Shown here piece after piece: positions 58,537 through 64,000 of a DNA stretch of 64,000 nt. The DNA lies in contig JADIMP010000103.1 in the NCBI GenBank assembly GCA_017694665.1, positions 1-64,000 on the forward strand. The letters run 5' to 3'. The number at the start of each line of letters is the position of its first letter. Position 1 is the first letter of the stretch. The notes below the pieces were generated by a model. It had not been told where the DNA came from, ran no database searches, and saw only the letters and a list, made by a program, of their open reading frames with translations. The translations under genes were made by a program, and so were the position numbers. The stretch comes from Candidatus Gallilactobacillus intestinavium (GTDB lineage: Bacteria > Bacillota > Bacilli > Lactobacillales > Lactobacillaceae).

Positions 58537-59941
58537 TTTAGTTTCATTAATCGGTGCTGGACCAGGAAATCCTGAATTAATAACAGTATTAGGAAAAAGA
58601 AGAATTGAAGAAGCAGATATTATCTATTACGATCGATTAATTAATAAGACCTTATTAACATTTGCAAACCCTAATGCACAACTAGTAGATGTAGGTAAAC
58701 TTCCTCACTATCATAAAGTAAAACAAACGCTTATAAATCAACTGCTAATTAACAGTGCCAAAGAAAATAAACGTGTCGTTAGGTTAAAAGCTGGTGATCC
58801 ATATATTTTTGGTCGTGGTGGAGAAGAAGCACAAGAATTAATAAAAGCTAATATTTCCTTCGAAATAGTACCTGGAATAACGAGTGCTATTGCCGGACCA
58901 GGAGCTATAGGTATTCCAGTAACTCATCGCGACTTTTCTTCAAGTTTACATATCATTACTGGTCATAAACGTAACAATAACGAATTACAAATAGATTGGC
59001 AAAATGTTGCTAATTTAGAAGGAACACTAATCTTCCTCATGGGGATGGAATCATTACCAAATATTATTCAAAATTTAATAAAATATGGTAAAAAACCTAA
59101 TACCCCTATTGCAATCGTTCAATGGGCTACACATTGGAACCAAAAATTTGCAACAGGTACATTAAATAATATTCAAAATCTAGTAATAAAACAAAATATA
59201 TCTTCACCAAGTATTATTATTATTGGTCAAATAGTTAAACTAAACAAAGAATTATTTAGAAACAAGCCACTACAAGGATGTAACGTTTTAATACCACAAA
59301 ATAACAATAAAATTTTCAAATATTTACAGGACAACGGAGCTAGTGTCAGTCTTCTACCTAGTCTTAAGATTGTCGAAAACAATTTTGAAATAAAAAGAAT
59401 ACTGAAAGCTAAATCCATTTTTATTAATGATTTAAAATCTTTTGATATAATATTAAAAAGATTTAAAAAAGAAAATATCGATTTTAGACAATTAAAAGCT
59501 AAATTAATCGTTCCAAATAATTTCTTATTTAAAAAAATGAAATTATTAGGATTTATTCCATCTAAAATACAATCAATAAATAAACTCAATAATTATGAAA
59601 ATATACTTATTGTTGGAAATAAAGAATTCATTGAAAAATTACAGTTAACTAAGAATCATATGAACTTAATTTATACTTATACATTAAACCCAGTCGACTT
59701 AAATAATTACGACGTTAATAATTTTAACAATATCATTTTGACTAGTTATATAAATACAAAATCGTTTTTAATAAGTTTAAATGAACAACAAATTAATATA
59801 ATTAAAAACCAAAAAATAAATATATTAACATTCAGCAATAAATCAACTACATTACTTAACAAATATAATTTTTCATATAAACTAATTCAACATAACAAAA
59901 AAGAATTAAAAAACAGTTTAAAAAAAAGCAGTACATTATAA
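58529..59941 (+). CDS. cobA: Uroporphyrinogen-III C-methyltransferase fused to a divergent HemD-like domain
   Basis: Residues 1-240 are SUMT: LIGAGPGNPELITVLGKRRI, VRLKAGDPYIFGRGGEEAQE, VPGITSAIAGPGAIGIPVTH and FLMGMESLPNI. It methylates uroporphyrinogen III twice to precorrin-2. Residues about 245-470 resemble a degenerate uroporphyrinogen-III synthase (GCNVLIPQNNNKIFKYLQDN, ASVSLLP), with many Asn, Lys and Ile and weak motifs. I use the ATG at 58529, nine bases past GGAGG; an earlier ATG at 58523 is too close. Fusions of this kind are known in Firmicutes, but a separate hemD also exists at 53828, so the fused domain may be redundant or inactive. Confidence 0.9.
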   Translation: MSSLVSLIGAGPGNPELITVLGKRRIEEADIIYYDRLINKTLLTFANPNAQLVDVGKLPHYHKVKQTLINQLLINSAKENKRVVRLKAGDPYIFGRGGEEAQELIKANISFEIVPGITSAIAGPGAIGIPVTHRDFSSSLHIITGHKRNNNELQIDWQNVANLEGTLIFLMGMESLPNIIQNLIKYGKKPNTPIAIVQWATHWNQKFATGTLNNIQNLVIKQNISSPSIIIIGQIVKLNKELFRNKPLQGCNVLIPQNNNKIFKYLQDNGASVSLLPSLKIVENNFEIKRILKAKSIFINDLKSFDIILKRFKKENIDFRQLKAKLIVPNNFLFKKMKLLGFIPSKIQSINKLNNYENILIVGNKEFIEKLQLTKNHMNLIYTYTLNPVDLNNYDVNNFNNIILTSYINTKSFLISLNEQQINIIKNQKINILTFSNKSTTLLNKYNFSYKLIQHNKKELKNSLKKSSTL

Positions 59942-59956
59942 TGTACTGCTTTTTTA
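59921..59956. terminator. Bidirectional terminator between cobA and the GNAT gene
   Basis: AAAAAAGCAGTACAT-TATA-ATGTACTGCTTTTTT. It overlaps the last cobA codons and touches the GNAT stop, so it serves both convergent genes. Confidence 0.9.
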
Positions 59957-60472
59957 AATAACCTGTTCATAAACGTATGATATTTCATCCTTCTGATAAA
60001 CACCATGTAATTTGCCAACTCTTTGAAATCCATTCTTTTCAATTAAGTGCTGCATTACTTTATTATCCTGATGTGTATCAATTCTAATACTTTTATCATT
60101 TGGATATTTTTCTTTTAAAGCATCTAAAACTGTTTCAAACAATTTAGAAGCGTAACCTTTACCAGTATGATCAGAATGAATTGCTACACGATGAATAACT
60201 AAATAATCATCTGTATCTACTAACCATTTGCCATCTAAGTTTTGATAGTACACATCCGGACCTGGCACAATAGCTAAAGTACCTACTGTTTTTTCATCAT
60301 CAGAACGTGCTAACCAAGCATATCCACTGCTTATGTCATCTTTAACATGTTGTCCATTAGGATAATCACCTTGCCATTGATCTATTCCTCGTTCTGCTAG
60401 TTGATTAGCGCCATCTTTTAATATACTCATAATTAAATCAAAATCATTAATATTAGCTTTTTTTAAGTACAT
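59954..60472 (-). CDS. GNAT-family N-acetyltransferase
   Basis: The 172-residue protein has the GNAT acetyl-CoA site: VIHRVAIHSDHTGKGYASKL (near residue 95-115), with DTHQDNKVMQHLIEKNGFQR after it. The N-terminal half, GANQLAERGIDQWQGDYPNG, occurs in many lactobacillus acetyltransferases of unknown substrate. The ATG is preceded by GAGGAATAA. It is a single gene, convergent with cobA. Confidence 0.9.
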   Translation of the reverse strand: MYLKKANINDFDLIMSILKDGANQLAERGIDQWQGDYPNGQHVKDDISSGYAWLARSDDEKTVGTLAIVPGPDVYYQNLDGKWLVDTDDYLVIHRVAIHSDHTGKGYASKLFETVLDALKEKYPNDKSIRIDTHQDNKVMQHLIEKNGFQRVGKLHGVYQKDEISYVYEQVI

Positions 60473-60562
60473 AATTATTCCTCATGTTAATAATGTAATA
60501 TTTAGAACATAGAAGAAAATTATAACTAAAACTTTTATAAAGTACCACTAATTTGACTTTAG

Positions 60563-61918
60563 CTAAGATCCATCTGACTTAGTTTTAAAACTATAAATTG
60601 CATATAAAATAATTAACCAAATAATAACCAAAATTAAAGCTAAACGTAACTTAGTATCTAAAGACAAAACTACCAATGAAATTATGAAAAAAGCCAATGA
60701 TAAATAGTCAGAATAAGGATATAAAGGCATTTTAAAATTAGTAAGTTGATGCTTATTCTGGCGTTTATAGACTAAATGAGTAAGCATTAATATTAACCAT
60801 ACAAAAATAAAGCTTAAAGAAGACACACCAGATAATAAATTAAAAACATCCTTAGGTATAACAAAATTTAACAATACAACAATCATCAAAATTGCTGCAG
60901 TTAAATACAAAGAATTAATTGGAACTTTACGCTTATTTAATTTTGCTAATATTTGTGGACAATGATTATTTTGAGCCAAATTTCTAATTGTTCTAGACAC
61001 AGTAAAAATTGCACTATTACATGCCGATATAGCCGCAGTTAAAACAACAAAATTAATGATAGCTGCTGCAGATTTAATCCCAATAGTACTAAATACCTGT
61101 ACAAAAGGGCTAACATCTGTAACAATTTTGTTCCAAGGATAAACAGACATAATAACAATCATTGAACCTATGTAAAACAATCCTATTCTAATAGGTAAGC
61201 TATTAACTGCTTTAGGCAAATTAACTTCTGGATTTTCTGTTTCTCCCGCGGTTAATCCCACCATTTCAATTCCAACAAAAGCAAAAATTACCATTTGAAA
61301 CGATTTTAAAAATCCACTCATTCCAGTAGGAAAAAATCCGCCATGATTAACCAAATTATGTAAACTAACAACTGAAAAGTTAGTATGAAAATGAATTAGT
61401 ATTAAATAAAATCCAACTACAATTAAACATAATATAGCTAATACTTTAATTAACGAAAAACCTGATTCTAACTCTCCAAAAAATTTCACATTGACTAAAT
61501 TAAATAACAACAAAAAAATTATTATTATCAGAGGAGTAATCCATTGTTTTAAATTAGGAAACCAAAATTTCATATATATTCCCGACGCCGTTAAATCTGT
61601 CATTGCTAATAAAAGCCAACACAGACAATATGTCCATCCAGAAATAAACTCCCATTTATTTCCTAAATATTTACCTATAAATTCAATAAATGAATGTTTA
61701 CTTACGTCTGATAAAAGTAATTCACCAATTGAGCGCATTAAGAAAAAACAAATAATACCAGTTAATAAATAAGAAACTATAATAGAGGGCCCAGCTTCAC
61801 TTATAGCGGTACCAGATCCTAAAAATAATCCTGTACCAATTGCTCCTCCAATAGCAATCATTTGTATATGTCTATTTTTTAAAGCTCTAGATAATTCATA
61901 TTTAGAATTATCATTCAT
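60563..61918 (-). CDS. Amino acid permease (APC/AAT family)
   Basis: A 451-residue, 12-helix transporter starting RALKNRHIQMIAIGGAIGTG, with FVGIEMVGLTAGETENPE in helix 6, typical of the AAT group (D-serine/D-alanine/glycine, asparagine, proline or aromatic amino acids). Specificity is not clear. The helix 1 and 6 motifs are like those of lysP at 20429, but there is no riboswitch. A longer frame starts at 61942; I use the ATG at 61916-61918, which follows CAGGTGG. Single gene between the GNAT gene and aspS. Confidence 0.88.
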   Translation of the reverse strand: MNDNSKYELSRALKNRHIQMIAIGGAIGTGLFLGSGTAISEAGPSIIVSYLLTGIICFFLMRSIGELLLSDVSKHSFIEFIGKYLGNKWEFISGWTYCLCWLLLAMTDLTASGIYMKFWFPNLKQWITPLIIIIFLLLFNLVNVKFFGELESGFSLIKVLAILCLIVVGFYLILIHFHTNFSVVSLHNLVNHGGFFPTGMSGFLKSFQMVIFAFVGIEMVGLTAGETENPEVNLPKAVNSLPIRIGLFYIGSMIVIMSVYPWNKIVTDVSPFVQVFSTIGIKSAAAIINFVVLTAAISACNSAIFTVSRTIRNLAQNNHCPQILAKLNKRKVPINSLYLTAAILMIVVLLNFVIPKDVFNLLSGVSSLSFIFVWLILMLTHLVYKRQNKHQLTNFKMPLYPYSDYLSLAFFIISLVVLSLDTKLRLALILVIIWLIILYAIYSFKTKSDGS

Positions 61919-62019
61919 ACCAATAACCACCTGATTTCTCAATTATAATAATCATTTATAGATCAAATTGTTGTTTTTAATATATATCAATAATTTTTTT
62001 GTTCAATATCTAAATTAAA

Positions 62020-63783
62020 TTATTTATCTGAATCATTTATATTAATTTTGAGTTCATCTAATTGTTCCTGACTAACTTTTGAAGGAGCATCAGTCATAGG
62101 TTCAGCAGCTTTAGAATTTTTAGGAAAAGCAATTACTTCTCTAATGTTTTCAGCATTGGATAATAATTTAACTAATCTATCAATACCTATAGCTATTCCC
62201 CCATGAGGAGGGAATCCCATATCTAATGCTTTGATCAAAAAGCCAAATTGTGAATATGCCTGCTCCTTTGTAAAACCTAAAGCTTTTAACATATCTTCTT
62301 GTAATTTTCTACTATGAATACGAATAGATCCTCCGCCTAATTCAGAACCGTTTAAAATAATGTCATAACTTTGAGCATGTGCTTTATGAGGATCTTCTCC
62401 ATTTTTCAAATAATGTTCATCTTCTACATTAGGAGCTGTAAAAGGATGGTGAGCAGCTACCCATCGTTTATCACCTTCGTCATATTCAAATAAAGGCCAA
62501 TTTACAACCCATAAGAACTTAAAATCGTTCTTAGGAATCATATTCATCAAATTAGCCATATGAACACGTAAGTATGCTAATGCATCACAAACAACCTTAA
62601 ATCTGTCAATAACCATTAAAATTAAGTCTCCACTTTTAGCATTTAAAGCTTCACATAATTCATCATAATGATCATTTAATAAAGATTTTCCAGCACCAGA
62701 AAATTTATCATTATCTACTTTAACCCAAACTAAACGTTTAACACCATAACGATCTAAATATTGTTCCTCTGTATCAAGATCCTTTCTCGAAAATTCACTT
62801 GCTCCATTAGGTACACAAATTGCTCTAGCTAAAGTATCGTTATTACTATTTGGTAATTGTTTTATTTCATTCATTAAAATATTAGTTAAATCATTAATTT
62901 CCATACCAAAACGTGTATCAGGTTTATCATTACCAAAACGATCCATAGATTCTTGCCACGTAATTCGTGGAAATGGCAAATTAACATTAATATTTAAAAT
63001 ATCATGCATTAACTTTTTAATAAATTTTTCTGTTAAATCCATAATATCATCTTGACTTAGAAAACTAGTTTCAACGTCTAACTGAGTAAATTCGGGTTGA
63101 CGATCTCCCCTAAGATCTTCATCTCTAAAACAACGAGCAATTTGATAGTACCTATCAAATCCTGCTCCCATCAATAGTTGTTTAAATATCTGAGGAGATT
63201 GAGGTAAAGCATAAAAATGACCTGGATAAACCCTGCTAGGAACCAAATAATCTCTTGCTCCTTCTGGAGTCGACTTAGCTAAATTAGGAGTCTCAATATA
63301 TAAAAATTTATTGTCATTAAAAAATTCATTAATAACATGCAAGATTTTACTTCTTAAAATAATATTTTTTTGCATTTTAGGTCTACGAAGATCTAAATAT
63401 CTATATTTCAAAAGCAAATCTTCATTTGCATCTACATTATCTTTTATTTCAAATGGCAAATCACTAGAAGTATTCAAAATATTTAAATCTTTAACCTGAA
63501 TTTCAACTTTTCCAGTTTTTAAATTGGGATTTACTCTAGACCGTTCAACAACAGTTCCTTGAACTTTAATTACATATTCATTTTTTAAATTTTGGGCTAA
63601 ATTAAAGATACTTTCATCAGTTTTTTCATTAAACGCTAATTGAACTATCCCTTCACGATCACGTAAATCAATAAATATAAGCTTTCCTAAGTCACGTTTT
63701 TTAGCTACCCATCCAAATAAAGTAACTTCTTGATTTAAATACTTTTCGTCAATTAATCCGGCATAATTAGTACGTTCAACCAT
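62020..63783 (-). CDS. aspS: Aspartyl-tRNA synthetase
   Basis: The 587-residue bacterial-type enzyme has the N-terminal OB fold ([20 protein letters not shown]), class II motifs [20 protein letters not shown] and [14 protein letters not shown], the GAD insertion (about 285-420), and the C-terminal tail. It charges tRNA-Asp. The ATG is preceded by TTAGGAGA. A T-box leader lies directly upstream. In many lactobacilli hisS precedes aspS in one operon; here the T-box sits immediately before aspS, so hisS is not between them. Confidence 0.97.
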   Translation of the reverse strand: MVERTNYAGLIDEKYLNQEVTLFGWVAKKRDLGKLIFIDLRDREGIVQLAFNEKTDESIFNLAQNLKNEYVIKVQGTVVERSRVNPNLKTGKVEIQVKDLNILNTSSDLPFEIKDNVDANEDLLLKYRYLDLRRPKMQKNIILRSKILHVINEFFNDNKFLYIETPNLAKSTPEGARDYLVPSRVYPGHFYALPQSPQIFKQLLMGAGFDRYYQIARCFRDEDLRGDRQPEFTQLDVETSFLSQDDIMDLTEKFIKKLMHDILNINVNLPFPRITWQESMDRFGNDKPDTRFGMEINDLTNILMNEIKQLPNSNNDTLARAICVPNGASEFSRKDLDTEEQYLDRYGVKRLVWVKVDNDKFSGAGKSLLNDHYDELCEALNAKSGDLILMVIDRFKVVCDALAYLRVHMANLMNMIPKNDFKFLWVVNWPLFEYDEGDKRWVAAHHPFTAPNVEDEHYLKNGEDPHKAHAQSYDIILNGSELGGGSIRIHSRKLQEDMLKALGFTKEQAYSQFGFLIKALDMGFPPHGGIAIGIDRLVKLLSNAENIREVIAFPKNSKAAEPMTDAPSKVSQEQLDELKININDSDK

Positions 63784-63808
63784 TGTAAATCTCCTAAGTT
63801 TAATTTAA

Positions 63809-64000
63809 TAAAATGAGCCCTTATAAAGAATAATTAATTCAATATAAGGGCTCATTAACGAGCGGTACCACCTTGTTTATACTAAATACAACGCTTTGCA
63901 GCGAATATAATACGTGAATATTATATTTCCTGATAAGATGTCTTCTTTATTAATTAAAATCAAGTTTTCACCAAAATACTTGCTCTCTGTAATTAATAAT
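63809..64000 (-). ncRNA. T-box leader of aspS, Asp (GAC) specifier
   Basis: From the window edge the minus strand shows ACAGAGAGCAAG and GGTGAAAACTTG (stem I distal elements), then GAAGACATC with specifier GAC at 63940-63942. The T-box core AAGGTGGTACCGC follows at 63862-63874. The terminator is AATGAGCCCTTATA paired with TATAAGGGCTCATT (63812-63856), followed by a T tract. Uncharged tRNA-Asp would stabilise the antiterminator and allow aspS transcription. The first bases of stem I may lie beyond 64000. Confidence 0.93.

Noticed and set aside
59227..59589. Minus-strand frame of 120 codons inside cobA
   Set aside because: It is an antisense shadow of the degenerate C-terminal half of CobA. 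It has no ribosome site and no recognisable domain.

Overview
The window is a chromosomal segment of a low-GC Gram-positive bacterium, almost certainly a member of the Lactobacillaceae. The support is a KxYKxGKxW-type surface protein, a ctsR-clpC pair directly upstream of rpoB-rpoC, a cshA-acpS-alr operon, an L-lactate dehydrogenase with a cre-like site, a POT peptide transporter, a lysine riboswitch, an aspS T-box, and a pth-mfd-...-tilS-hpt-ftsH-hslO-dusB-lysS block. Nearly all genes are on the minus strand, so the window is best read from right to left. I see no prophage, insertion sequence, rRNA operon, CRISPR array or origin.

Layout, left to right. 1-7300 is the accessory part: a truncated secreted repeat protein behind a (TA)10 tract, a Nif3-family protein, two adjacent zinc-ribbon membrane proteins, a lone AAA+ ATPase behind two long direct repeats, and a small operon of an unknown 56-codon gene and a HicB-like antitoxin whose DNA-binding tail is cut off by stop codons. 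7415-18011 holds rpoC, rpoB (with a promoter and a hairpin in its leader), clpC and ctsR (with promoter and CtsR box). 18034-30150 holds nrnA, a four-tRNA cluster, a lysine-riboswitch-controlled permease, a LysM-CHAP wall hydrolase with a WalR-like box, an EIIA-like protein without its phosphorylatable histidine, three more tRNAs, an AI-2E family exporter, a gntR-pncB-nadE operon for NAD salvage, and dtpT. 30164-44075 is the housekeeping block lysS-dusB-hslO-ftsH-hpt-tilS-divIC-rqcP-(MurJ-like)-mfd-pth; hpt carries a one-base frameshift. 44209-48777 holds ldh, a CBS-domain protein, alr, acpS and cshA.

The most distinctive region is 48848-59941. It encodes a complete route from glutamyl-tRNA to siroheme (HemA, HemL, HemB, HemC, HemD, CobA, a precorrin-2 dehydrogenase and a SirB/CbiX chelatase) arranged around a two-subunit NADH nitrite reductase, NirB-NirD. 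No gene of the haem or cobalamin branch is present in the window. The region therefore looks like a self-contained module that builds one cofactor for one enzyme. The last part (59954-64000) holds a GNAT acetyltransferase, an amino acid permease, and aspS under an Asp-specific T-box.

Several gene starts were moved downstream of the longest possible reading frame, because a good Shine-Dalgarno sequence lies inside the longer frame. The function calls rest on motifs read by eye, without any database search.
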